Of a stretch of 64,000 nt of DNA, positions 1 through 7,791 are shown in pieces. The position numbers and the translations under genes were made by a program. The stretch comes from Nocardia bhagyanarayanae. GTDB taxonomy: Bacteria > Actinomycetota > Actinomycetes > Mycobacteriales > Mycobacteriaceae. The first letter of the stretch is position 1. Each line of letters starts with the position of its first letter. The DNA lies in assembly GCF_006716565.1 (NCBI RefSeq), contig NZ_VFPG01000002.1, positions 1,240,001 through 1,304,000 on the forward strand. Direction: 5' to 3'. The notes beneath the pieces are model-generated. The model was given only the letters and a program-made list of their open reading frames with translations. It made no database searches and was not told the origin of the DNA.

Positions 1-102
1 GGCAATACCGCGACGCGTTTGCTGACCCAGCTCGGCCGTGACGCGATCAACCTCGACGGTGGATATCGCACCTGGCGTGACGCGACCGCCGCCGTCCGGT
101 AG
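1..102 (+). CDS. Rhodanese-domain protein, C-terminal end only
   Basis: The frame is open from the window edge and ends in TAG after 33 residues. The visible tail carries the motif NLDGGYRTW, typical of the end of a rhodanese (sulfurtransferase) domain, in which a conserved glycine-rich turn and Trp follow the active-site loop. Such tails end stand-alone rhodaneses and also CoA-disulfide-reductase-like flavoproteins with a C-terminal rhodanese; the rest lies outside the window, so the two cannot be told apart. The next gene begins 35 bases downstream on the same strand. Confidence 0.6.
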   Translation, partial: GNTATRLLTQLGRDAINLDGGYRTWRDATAAVR

Positions 103-137
103 TCCAAGTCCTCTTCCGAGAAAGGAAACAACACGAG

Positions 138-293
138 ATGTGCCAACGAATCACCTGCCGACAGTGCGGCAAGCCCGGCTACAGCGGATGCGGCGAGCAC
201 GTCGAGCAGGTGCTCGGCGATGTGCCGAAGGCGCAACGGTGTTCGTGCACCGAACAGGCGCGACCGCGCAAGCGGTGGTTCTTCGGCGGTTGA
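138..293 (+). CDS. Small Cys-rich conserved protein (51 aa)
   Basis: This 51-residue protein has CxxC pairs (CRQC near residues 7-10, CSC near 38-40) and a further Cys in SGCGEH, followed by a basic, aromatic tail (KRWFFGG). The Cys spacing suggests a small metal- or zinc-binding knuckle; similar short proteins are common in actinomycetes but have no assigned function. The start is the ATG 12 bases after AAAGGA. It follows the rhodanese-type gene by 35 bases and may be cotranscribed with it. Function unknown. Confidence 0.6.
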   Translation: MCQRITCRQCGKPGYSGCGEHVEQVLGDVPKAQRCSCTEQARPRKRWFFGG

Positions 294-363
294 TACCGCC
301 GCGAGTCAGAGGACTATCTGGCCTCCGACGGCGGCGCGGCGCCCGTAGTCGGCCACGGCCGAA

Positions 364-2097
364 TCATTCGACCAACTTCCCGTCGGTCGATACATCGCGC
401 ATGAGTCGCGCTATCTCGGCAGGCACCTCAGGGATTTCCTCGCGCTCGATTCGACCAGGGCCCGACCACACGAAGTTCACCCGCAACGTGGGATCGAGCT
501 CGGGGTAGTCGGAACGGTTGTGGCATCCACGGGTCTCGCGGCGTTCCAAGGCGGCCTCCAACGTAGCGCGTGCCGCGATCGCCGACGCCTTCAAGTCGAA
601 GGCATGAGCCAGATCCTGAAACCCGGCGGCGTCGGGGTGCACGCCGATGTTCTTCATCCGATCCTCGACCTCATCGAGTTCGGACAGTCCCGCCCGGATC
701 CCGCCCTCGTCGCGCACGACGCCCGCATGCTCGGTCATCGTATTGCGCAGTGCGCGCTGGAGAGCTCGCACGTTCTCCGGACCGTCGGCCGTCACGAGCC
801 CGTCGACCTCGGCACGGGCATCCGCGAGCGCACCCTCCGACCGCCGCTGGGCCGACAGCTCGACCGAGTAGCGCGCGGCGGCCTCACCCACGATCCTGCC
901 GTAGACGAGCAGCTCGATCAGGGAGTTGCCGCCGAGCCGGTTGGCGCCGTGCAGTCCGCTGGACGCCTCGCCGATCGCGTAGAGCCCCTCGACACCGGTG
1001 CCGTGATCCTCCGAACGCACCCACACGCCACCCATCGAATAGTGTGCGGTGGGCGCGATTTCGATCGGATCGCGAGTTATGTCGAGCATCTGCAACTCCA
1101 GCAGCGTCTGGTAGACGCGCGGTAGCCGCCGCATGATCGTCTCTCGCGGCAGATGCGAAACATCCAGCCAGACACCGCCATTCGCGGTGCCCCTGCCTTC
1201 CTTGATCTCCGTATAGGCGGCCAGCGCGACACGGTCGCGGGTCGAAAGTTCCATCCGTGCCGGGTCGTACCGCTTCATGAATCGCTCGCCCAGCGCGTTC
1301 CGGAGCATGCCACCCTCGCCGCGCGCGGCCTCCGACACCAGCGTGCCCGCGGCATTCTCGGGCTCGATGAGCCCCGAGGGGTGGAACTGCACGAGTTCCG
1401 GATCTCGGATCCGGCCGCCCACCAGCACGGCCAGCCGGAACGAGTCCCCGGTGTTCTCGTCGCGCCTGGACGACGTGCGACGCCAGATCCGGGTATGCCC
1501 TCCGGCGGCGAGGAACACGGCATCGGCCCGGAACACATAACGACCGCCGTCCTCGAGATCGAATCCGTACGCACCGAATACGACATTGTCGCGCACCAGG
1601 ATTCGGGTCACGTAGCAGGAATCGATGATCGGTACGCCGAGCTGGACGGCGCGGTTCACCAACGTTCGCTGGATTTCGAGACCGGTGTAGTCCCCGGCGA
1701 ACGCCGTGCGCCGGTAGGTGTGGGCGCCGAAGAACCGCTGCGAGATCCGTCCGTCGGATTCGCGAGCGAACGGCATGCCCCACCGTTCGAGATCCGCGAT
1801 TCCGCGGGCGGCGTTCTCGGTCACCGTCTGTACTGTGTCCGGCCGGGCGAGCAGGTAGCTCTCCGTGATCGTGTCCGCCGCATGTTGCTGCCAGCTGTCT
1901 TCGGCGTCCATTGTCGACAACGCGGCATTGACACCGCCCGCGGCGAGCGTGGTGTGCGCGTCGGCCTTCGGCCGCTTGCCGACCAGGAGCACATCCACGC
2001 CTCGCTCGGCCAGCTCGATCGCCGCACGCAGGCCCGAACCGCCGGTGCCGATGACGAGAACCGAGGTAGCGATCTGGCGTTCGCGCGAATTGATCAT
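364..2097 (-). CDS. FAD-binding oxidoreductase of the SdhA/FrdA/L-aspartate oxidase family (577 aa)
   Basis: The family dehydrogenates succinate-like dicarboxylates or L-aspartate using FAD. Residues 17-22 (GTGGSG) form the dinucleotide-binding loop. The substrate and flavin motifs HPSG (about 239-242), TAHYSMGG (about 350-357) and LHGANRLGGNSL (about 382-393) are all present, and the C-terminal helical domain is full length. ATG follows AAGGGAGA by a few bases. No iron-sulfur or membrane-anchor subunit is adjacent, so it is not a complete succinate dehydrogenase operon. An L-aspartate-oxidase-like soluble enzyme, or a flavoprotein whose partners lie elsewhere, are the main options. Confidence 0.8.
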   Translation of the reverse strand: MINSRERQIATSVLVIGTGGSGLRAAIELAERGVDVLLVGKRPKADAHTTLAAGGVNAALSTMDAEDSWQQHAADTITESYLLARPDTVQTVTENAARGIADLERWGMPFARESDGRISQRFFGAHTYRRTAFAGDYTGLEIQRTLVNRAVQLGVPIIDSCYVTRILVRDNVVFGAYGFDLEDGGRYVFRADAVFLAAGGHTRIWRRTSSRRDENTGDSFRLAVLVGGRIRDPELVQFHPSGLIEPENAAGTLVSEAARGEGGMLRNALGERFMKRYDPARMELSTRDRVALAAYTEIKEGRGTANGGVWLDVSHLPRETIMRRLPRVYQTLLELQMLDITRDPIEIAPTAHYSMGGVWVRSEDHGTGVEGLYAIGEASSGLHGANRLGGNSLIELLVYGRIVGEAAARYSVELSAQRRSEGALADARAEVDGLVTADGPENVRALQRALRNTMTEHAGVVRDEGGIRAGLSELDEVEDRMKNIGVHPDAAGFQDLAHAFDLKASAIAARATLEAALERRETRGCHNRSDYPELDPTLRVNFVWSGPGRIEREEIPEVPAEIARLMRDVSTDGKLVE

Positions 2098-2266
2098 CTT
2101 TCGTCTCCCTTCGAGAGTCCTCTGTACCTAGGACCGGCCGGACATCGGTTCCGTGACAGCACTCCGCTGTGGGGTGCGTCTCATCCAGCGATTCGGTGTA
2201 GGACCCGGCTACGCACGCCTGTTCCGGTGCGTCGAGCCGGGGCCCTGCCGCCGTCGGCGATCGCCT

Positions 2267-3214
2267 TCAGCTGATCGGCTGGACGGTACCCTCACCGCGC
2301 TCTGAAACCGTTGCGGCGGACCGCTTTTCGCTGGCGTTTCTGGAAGCGACAGTGCAGGCGCCGTGGCGGGTGAAGGGTTCGGCGAGCTGGGCCAGGTAGC
2401 CCACCGGGTAGTCGGGTTTGGCGGCCATACCGAGGTCGGCGCTGGTGAAGCGGCGGGCGGGGTCGTAGCTGTAGGTGCGCAGCAGGTGATCCCAGACGAG
2501 GGTGAACAAACCGAAGTTGACATCGCCTATGCCCGCCCATTTCAGGTGGTGGAAGCGGTGGCCCTCGTTGAGCGCCAGGACGTACTTGAAGGGGCCGACG
2601 CGGTAGTCGGCGTTGGAGTGTTGCAGCAGCAGCTGCACCGCGACCGCCAGCGACAACGCCGCCGCGACCGGCACCGGGATCCCCGCCAACAGCAGCGGGG
2701 TGACGCCCGCGGTCATCTCGAGTGTTTGGTGCAGTGGGTGTTTCATCAGGCCGTTGAGACCGTAGAAGCGGGTGACGCTGTGGTGCACGGCGTGAAAGCG
2801 CCACAGCAGCCCGATCTTGTGGCTGGCGTAGTGCGTCAGGGTGATGCCGAAGTCGGCGACCAGGATCGCGATCAGTACCTGAGCGACGAACGGCAAACCG
2901 GTAGGCCAGATCCCGTCGCCGGGTACGAGCGCGGCCAAGGCCGGGATCGCGGCGACACTCGTGAGAATGAGCGTTTCGTTGACGAAGGTGTGCGCGGTGT
3001 CGCGACCGACATCGCCGTGCGAGCTGTTCCAGGCACTCCGATACGGCAGCAGGCGTTCGACGGCGAACGACAACGCGATCGCGGTGACGAGCAGAGCCAG
3101 CAGCCAGGCTTTGTTGGCTCCGCTTGCGGCCAAGGCGATCCCGGCGCCGTTGATGCCGAGCAGCATGAGCGGTGCGTAGCCGTAGCGGATCAGAGGGTGA
3201 ACGATTGTGGACAT
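2267..3214 (-). CDS. Sterol desaturase / fatty acid hydroxylase family membrane protein (315 aa)
   Basis: This is a di-iron integral-membrane oxygenase of the fatty acid hydroxylase superfamily. The histidine boxes are visible: HYASH (128-132), HAVHH (141-145) and HRFHH (219-223), with a further HSNAD near 199. Hydrophobic segments at about 10-55, 80-125 and 165-198 flank them. The substrate is unknown; members hydroxylate or desaturate sterols, fatty acids or carotenoids. It starts 43 bp after the AraC-type gene on the same strand, so the two probably form an operon and the regulator may control it. Confidence 0.85.
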   Translation of the reverse strand: MSTIVHPLIRYGYAPLMLLGINGAGIALAASGANKAWLLALLVTAIALSFAVERLLPYRSAWNSSHGDVGRDTAHTFVNETLILTSVAAIPALAALVPGDGIWPTGLPFVAQVLIAILVADFGITLTHYASHKIGLLWRFHAVHHSVTRFYGLNGLMKHPLHQTLEMTAGVTPLLLAGIPVPVAAALSLAVAVQLLLQHSNADYRVGPFKYVLALNEGHRFHHLKWAGIGDVNFGLFTLVWDHLLRTYSYDPARRFTSADLGMAAKPDYPVGYLAQLAEPFTRHGACTVASRNASEKRSAATVSERGEGTVQPIS

Positions 3215-3257
3215 GGATTCAGCGTCGCCGCCGCATCCCGGTCGAGGCTTGTAGAAA

Positions 3258-4007
3258 TCAGCTGAGCCGCGCGGCGGGTAGCGGTCGCCAGCCGGTGGCG
3301 ACGAGAGCTTCGGTGGGGGTGATGCCGAACAGGTCGCGGCAGGTTTTGGTGAGGTGAGCGCTGTCGGTGAAACCCGAGGCGTGTGCGGCCTCGGTCAGCG
3401 AGCCGCCCACGCGCACGGTGCCGACGGCCAGCTGAAGCCGAGTCCAACGCCGCCACGCCGCATACGGCAGGCCGACGTGCTCGGTGAACAGATGCGACAG
3501 GCGGCTCGGCGACATCGCGACGGCGGCCGCGAGATCGCCGAGCGACGGTGGGCCGCTCGCGGAAGCCGCCGCCACGCGCAGCGCCTCGGCCACCACCGGG
3601 TGCGTGGACCGGCGCGGCGCCCGTGACGTCGAATTCGGTTGCGGCGCTGCGGCTGTGGTGCGCGGCATCGCCGCGGTGATCCAGCTGGTGACCTCGTCGA
3701 CAGGCAGGCCGCGCAGTCGAGCGAGTGCGGCGTTGCCGACGAGGCCGGCGGAGTCGAGGTAGGCGAGGAACCCTTTGGCTCCCGGGGTGGCGCGCACTTC
3801 GTGGCGTACACCGGGCGGGATGATCGCCACCTCGGCGGTCGCGGTGCGCCCGGCGGCGTCGATCAGAGTCACCTCGCCCGCGGTGACGAGCAAAATCTGC
3901 ACGGCGGCATGGGAATGGGCGGCGGTGTCACCGATGTCGCCGGTGAAGGCCATCAAGCCCGGGGTGAACAGCACCCCGCCGAGCCAGCGCGGCATCGTCC
4001 CGGTCAC
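3258..4007 (-). CDS. AraC-family transcriptional regulator (249 aa)
   Basis: The N-terminal half is a cupin-like sensing domain (HSHAAVQILLVTAGEV, then IIPPGVRHEV near 70-80). The C-terminal half has the two AraC helix-turn-helix motifs, the first around SLGDLAAAVAMSPSRLSHLF and the second around LTEAAHASGFTDSAHLTK with the closing LFGITPTE. The GTG start at 4007 overlaps the stop codon of the transporter remnant upstream (GTGA), implying former translational coupling; ATG at 3995 is an alternative. It probably regulates the adjacent sterol-desaturase-like gene or the lost exporter. Confidence 0.85.
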   Translation of the reverse strand: MTGTMPRWLGGVLFTPGLMAFTGDIGDTAAHSHAAVQILLVTAGEVTLIDAAGRTATAEVAIIPPGVRHEVRATPGAKGFLAYLDSAGLVGNAALARLRGLPVDEVTSWITAAMPRTTAAAPQPNSTSRAPRRSTHPVVAEALRVAAASASGPPSLGDLAAAVAMSPSRLSHLFTEHVGLPYAAWRRWTRLQLAVGTVRVGGSLTEAAHASGFTDSAHLTKTCRDLFGITPTEALVATGWRPLPAARLS

Positions 4008-4144
4008 CGCACCGCGCTTCCGGCAGGCAGGCGTAGCTGGATCAGCACAGCGGCTATCGCCATCGCTGGGCTGACCGAGAAAACCGACGACACCGCGTGA
4101 GTGTAGGCGACCCCCGCGCCGGGCGACGCCTCCTCAGCCGACGT
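4004..4144 (-). pseudogene. C-terminal stub of an MFS drug exporter (DHA2 type)
   Basis: About 46 residues in frame, including VAYTHAVSSVFSVSPAMAIA followed by an LRLP ending, resemble the last transmembrane helix and tail of DHA2-type multidrug exporters. No other transporter helices occur upstream on this strand; the frame turns into Arg-rich non-homologous sequence beyond about 4144. The intact stop codon overlaps the AraC start, as in a normal operon, so the gene seems to have lost its 5' portion by deletion. The family assignment rests on one helix. Confidence 0.45.
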
Positions 4145-4262
4145 GAGACCCGATGAAACCTGGTCTCGACATCGACGGTGGACGCACCGGTGTCGCGGTC
4201 TCCCGGGCCGCGCTGGTTCAGCCGAAGCTACGAACGCACCTGCAAGGGAAGCTGCCGAAAGT

Positions 4263-4287
4263 CGGGCCGAAGCGCGGTTTCGGCCCG
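4263..4287. terminator. Hairpin, 9-bp perfect stem
   Basis: CGGGCCGAA and TTCGGCCCG pair perfectly around a 7-nt loop. There is no T-tract. It lies in the 300-bp gene-free stretch between the transporter remnant and the ABC-F leader and could be a terminator or the relic of one. The rest of 4145-4442 shows no convincing gene. Confidence 0.35.
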
Positions 4288-4442
4288 GTTGCCATGTTCG
4301 CCGCACGCCGCTTCGACGACCGCGACCGACGTCCAGGGCGCTGTCCCGCCGGTGATAGGGTGACCGGGTGCTGATCGAGGTCGACAGACTGTAGCCGCCT
4401 GTTCGAAGGCGGCGATTCCGGGTTGTGCGTTCATCGCATCGG

Positions 4443-4707
4443 ATGAACCACCGAATTCGTGTGCGGATCGTCCGCGCGAAATTCACTGTGTCCGCTGTGC
4501 CCGCGTTCGTTCCAGAGCGTGAATCGGTCGCGCAGCGCACCGTTACCCATCGCCCGAGCCTTCGGCTTTCTCTCACGCGGTAGTCGCGTGCGGTGCTCCG
4601 TCTTCCGACACATATCACGGGGATCGTCGGCCGCCCGCTGCCGCGCGCGGTCCGCAGCTGCGGGCCGTACTGCAGGCTTCCACCACGGGCACAAGGAGAT
4701 ACACCAC
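4443..4707 (+). promoter_or_regulatory. Long leader of the ABC-F gene with a possible leader peptide
   Basis: A 265-base leader precedes the ABC-F start. It contains a 46-codon reading frame (4443-4583) whose N-terminus, MNHRIRVRIVR, is rich in R-x-R motifs, the kind known to stall macrolide-bound ribosomes in leader peptides of resistance genes. After its stop codon comes a very GC-rich segment (about 4630-4665) in which CCCGC can pair with GCGGG, just before the AAGGAGA ribosome binding site at 4693-4699. This is the layout of ribosome-mediated attenuation, but the frame lacks a good ribosome binding site, so the reading is tentative. Confidence 0.3.
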
Positions 4708-6330
4708 ATGCCGACGTCCACCCACGCCTCCATCACCCTGCACGACCTGACCTTCGAATGGCCGGACGGCACCGTCGCTCTTTCCCATCTCAGCGGTGTC
4801 TTCGGCACCGGAAGAACAGGATTGATCGGCCGTAACGGCGCGGGGAAGTCCACGCTGCTGCGGCTGATCGCGGGCATTCTGACCCCTAGCTCCGGCCGCG
4901 TGGAGGTCGCGGGCGAGGTCGGATACCTACCCCAGACCTTGACCCTCGGCCACGACACAACCCTCGCGGAACTGCTCGGCATAGCCGACAAGCTCACCGC
5001 ATTGCGCGCGATCGAAGCGGGAGACAGCGACGAACGGCACTTCGAAGCGATCGGCGACGACTGGGACATCGAAGCCCGCGCGAACGAGTCGCTGAACGAA
5101 ATAGGCTTCACCGCAGCCGATCTCGACCGCCGCGTCGGAGAAATATCCGGCGGGCAAGCGGTGCTGGCCGCCATCACCGGGTTGCGGATTCGCCGCACCC
5201 CGATCACCCTGCTCGACGAGCCGACGAACAATCTCGACCGGTCGACGCGCGCACAGCTGAGCGCGTTCGTCGACAACTGGCCGGGCACCCTCGTCGTGGT
5301 CAGCCACGACCTGGAACTGCTCGAACACATGGACAGCACTGGGGAATTGCACGCCGCGGAACTGGAAGTGTTCGGCGGCCCCTACAGCGCGTGGAAGCAG
5401 TACTTCGACGAGCGCCAGGCCGCGGCCGCGCAGGCGGCCCGCACCGCCGAACAGGCACTGAAAGCCGAGAAGCGCCAGCGCGTCGAGGCCGAGACCAAAC
5501 TCGCGCGCCGGGAACGCACCGCACGCGCGACGCAACAGCACGGCGGCATCCCGCGCATCCTGGCGGGCAACCGAGCCAGCCGGGCTCAGGTCTCGGCGGG
5601 TGCGATGCGCACCGGCCTCGACGCGAAAGTCCGCACCGCGCAACGGATTCTCGACGATGCCGCGTCCCGCGTTCGTCGCGAGGAGCACATTCACCTGGCG
5701 CTGCCCGACCCGGACGTGCCCCGCGGCAGGCGTATCGCCGAACTGCGCGACGGCGACCACACCTTCGTCATCCAGGGCCCCGAGCGGGTCGCGCTCACCG
5801 GACCCAACGGGGCCGGAAAGTCGACTCTGATCGAGAACCTGCTCGGCACAAGAGCTTCCGCTCCTGGCCGCGCGACGGCCACTCTGTGCACCGACCGCGT
5901 CGGCTATCTGCCGCAGCGACTGGACGGACTCGACGAGAACGCGAGCGCGGTCGAGAACGTGCACGCCGTCGCGACCGCCACGCCGCCCGCCGCCATCCGC
6001 GATCAGCTGGCCCGGCTGCTGCTGCGCGGTGACAGCGTGGACCGGCCGGTCGCTACGCTGTCCGGCGGGGAGCGGTTCCGCGTCTCCCTGGCCCGCCTGC
6101 TGCTGGCCGACCCACCGGCCCAGCTCCTGATCCTCGACGAGCCGACCAACAACCTCGACATCGCCAGCGTCGAGCAGCTCGTCGAGGCGCTCGCGGACTA
6201 CCGGGGCGCGATTCTCGTCGTGAGCCACGATCATCCGTTCCTGGCGCGGATCGGCATCGACACCATCGTCGAACTCGGCGCGGACGGCCGCCTGCACCGG
6301 CGCGGCGCACTCGAGGAACTCGACCACTGA
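4708..6330 (+). CDS. ABC-F family ATP-binding cassette protein (540 aa)
   Basis: Two ABC cassettes lie on one chain with no membrane domain, as in ribosome-associated ABC-F proteins. Walker A motifs are GRNGAGKST (41-49) and GPNGAGKST (about 368-376). Signature motifs ISGGQ (about 146) and LSGGE (about 451) are each followed by LDEPTNNLD. The interdomain linker, rich in Ala, Lys, Arg and Gln (about 230-330), is the region that reaches the peptidyl-transferase centre. Length and layout match actinomycete antibiotic-resistance ABC-F proteins (TlrC/OleB-like) as well as housekeeping paralogues. The start was chosen for AAGGAGAT 7 bases upstream; longer starts add non-homologous sequence. Confidence 0.85.
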   Translation: MPTSTHASITLHDLTFEWPDGTVALSHLSGVFGTGRTGLIGRNGAGKSTLLRLIAGILTPSSGRVEVAGEVGYLPQTLTLGHDTTLAELLGIADKLTALRAIEAGDSDERHFEAIGDDWDIEARANESLNEIGFTAADLDRRVGEISGGQAVLAAITGLRIRRTPITLLDEPTNNLDRSTRAQLSAFVDNWPGTLVVVSHDLELLEHMDSTGELHAAELEVFGGPYSAWKQYFDERQAAAAQAARTAEQALKAEKRQRVEAETKLARRERTARATQQHGGIPRILAGNRASRAQVSAGAMRTGLDAKVRTAQRILDDAASRVRREEHIHLALPDPDVPRGRRIAELRDGDHTFVIQGPERVALTGPNGAGKSTLIENLLGTRASAPGRATATLCTDRVGYLPQRLDGLDENASAVENVHAVATATPPAAIRDQLARLLLRGDSVDRPVATLSGGERFRVSLARLLLADPPAQLLILDEPTNNLDIASVEQLVEALADYRGAILVVSHDHPFLARIGIDTIVELGADGRLHRRGALEELDH

Positions 6331-6435
6331 CCGGACTACGTCGCGCGCAGCGTCAGCTGACGGATGTGGCGGGGCGCCGCGCGGACGACAGTGGATCGGG
6401 CAACACGCACAACACCCGCTCGAAGGAAGAATCAC

Positions 6436-7287
6436 ATGGTAGACACCGGACGAGGCCGCGCGCGACGGCGAATCACCAAGGCGGCCACGGCGATCGCGGC
6501 CGGAGTTGCCGCGGGCGGCCTCGCCGTCGCGTGCACCGCGAGCACCACCACCCACGCCGGCCCCACCGAGGACGCGCCGAGGCCGACGGTCGTCCTCGTG
6601 CACGGCGCTTTCGCGGATGGGTCCAGTTGGAACGATGTGATCGAGAAGCTGCGCGCCGACCGCTATCCGGTGGTGGCCGCGGCCAACCCGTTGCGCGGTC
6701 CCGCCTCGGACGCCGCGGCCTTGCGGGCCGTCATCAGCAATGTCGGCGGACCCGTGATCCTGGTCGGGCACTCCTACGGCGGCTCCGTCATCAGCGCGGC
6801 CGCGGCCGGGAACGACCAGGTCAAGGGGCTCGTCTATGTGGCGGCCTTCCTGCCCGCGCCGGGCGAGACCGCGCTCGGGCTGACCAACCAGTACCCGGGC
6901 TCCACCCTGCCCGGCACGCTGAACCCGGTGCCGTTCACCGGTACCGACGGCAGCACCGGCACCGACCTCTACATCCGGCAGGACAAGTTCCACGACCAGT
7001 TCGCCGCCGACGTCTCCGCCGACCGCGCCGCCCTGATGGCCGCCGCTCAGCGTCCGATCGCACAGTCGGCGCTGGAGGAGAAGGCCACCGTCGCGGCGTG
7101 GAGCGAGAAGCCCAGCTGGGACGTCATCACCACCGAAGACCTGAACATCCCGGCTGCGGCCCAGCGGTTCATGGCCGACCGCGCGCACGCTCAGGTCACC
7201 GAGGTCGCCGCCTCGCACTCCGTCGCCGTCTCACACCCCGATGTGGTCGCCGACGTCATCGAACAGGCCGCCCGCGCCACCCACTGA
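6436..7287 (+). CDS. Exported alpha/beta hydrolase, probable lipoprotein (283 aa)
   Basis: An Arg-rich N-terminus, a hydrophobic stretch and a lipobox-like LAVAC near residue 36 indicate export and lipidation. The hydrolase core begins at VVLVHGAFADGSSW (oxyanion loop), with the nucleophile Ser in GHSYGGS and a C-terminal catalytic His in ASHSVAVSHP. This is the esterase subfamily of methyl-ester and salicylate-type hydrolases; the substrate is unknown. ATG follows AAGGAAGA by 6 bases. It is followed by the VOC gene 34 bp downstream and then the disulfide oxidoreductase, probably one transcript. Confidence 0.8.
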   Translation: MVDTGRGRARRRITKAATAIAAGVAAGGLAVACTASTTTHAGPTEDAPRPTVVLVHGAFADGSSWNDVIEKLRADRYPVVAAANPLRGPASDAAALRAVISNVGGPVILVGHSYGGSVISAAAAGNDQVKGLVYVAAFLPAPGETALGLTNQYPGSTLPGTLNPVPFTGTDGSTGTDLYIRQDKFHDQFAADVSADRAALMAAAQRPIAQSALEEKATVAAWSEKPSWDVITTEDLNIPAAAQRFMADRAHAQVTEVAASHSVAVSHPDVVADVIEQAARATH

Positions 7288-7321
7288 CCACCCGCGAAAA
7301 ACCGCACAGGAGAACACGATC

Positions 7322-7768
7322 GTGGACTTGAAACTGGAAGTCGTCGTCCTGCCCGTCGCCGACGTCGACCGTGCCAAAGCGTTCTACACCGAGCGGCTCG
7401 GATTCCGCCTCGACGCCGACTTCCCGGTCGACGACGGCTACCGGGTCGTCCAGGTGACCCCGCCCGGCTCGGAATGCTCGATCATCTTCGGCACCGGCGT
7501 CACCGCCGCGGCGCCGGGGACGCTGGACGGCCTGCACCTCGTCGTCACCGACATCGAGAAGGCCGTCGCCGAGCTGACCGAACGTGGCATCGAGGTCGAA
7601 GGGCCCTTCCGCGACGCCACCGGCGTTTTCCACCACGCTGGAACCGTCGGCCGCGTCGCGGGCCCGCACCCGGATCGCGCCAGCTACGGCTCCTTCGCCG
7701 CCTTCGCCGATCCCGACGGCAACGGCTGGTTTCTCCAGGAAGTCACTCGGCGGGCACCTGGCCGCTGA
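7322..7768 (+). CDS. VOC-superfamily (glyoxalase/bleomycin-resistance fold) protein (148 aa)
   Basis: Typical paired beta-alpha-beta-beta-beta modules are visible: LPVADVDRAKAFYTERLGF at the start, then LHLVVTDIEKAVAELTERG, and the closing FADPDGNGWFLQEV with the metal-ligand Glu. Members bind metal and act as lyases, dioxygenases or drug-binding proteins; which applies here cannot be read. The GTG start at 7322 has AGGAGA 8 bases upstream. It sits between the hydrolase and the flavin oxidoreductase. Confidence 0.8.
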   Translation: MDLKLEVVVLPVADVDRAKAFYTERLGFRLDADFPVDDGYRVVQVTPPGSECSIIFGTGVTAAAPGTLDGLHLVVTDIEKAVAELTERGIEVEGPFRDATGVFHHAGTVGRVAGPHPDRASYGSFAAFADPDGNGWFLQEVTRRAPGR

Positions 7769-7791
7769 GCCGATAATCGAAAGCAAACCCC

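Noticed and set aside
4004..4618. A 204-residue minus-strand protein upstream of the AraC gene
   Set aside because: Only the last 46 residues resemble anything (an MFS tail); the remainder is Arg-rich noise, so it is reported as a pseudogene fragment.
4927..7218. A 763-codon open frame on the minus strand opposite the ABC-F and hydrolase genes
   Set aside because: It mirrors well-supported genes, has no recognisable motifs and arises from the high third-position GC of the sense genes.
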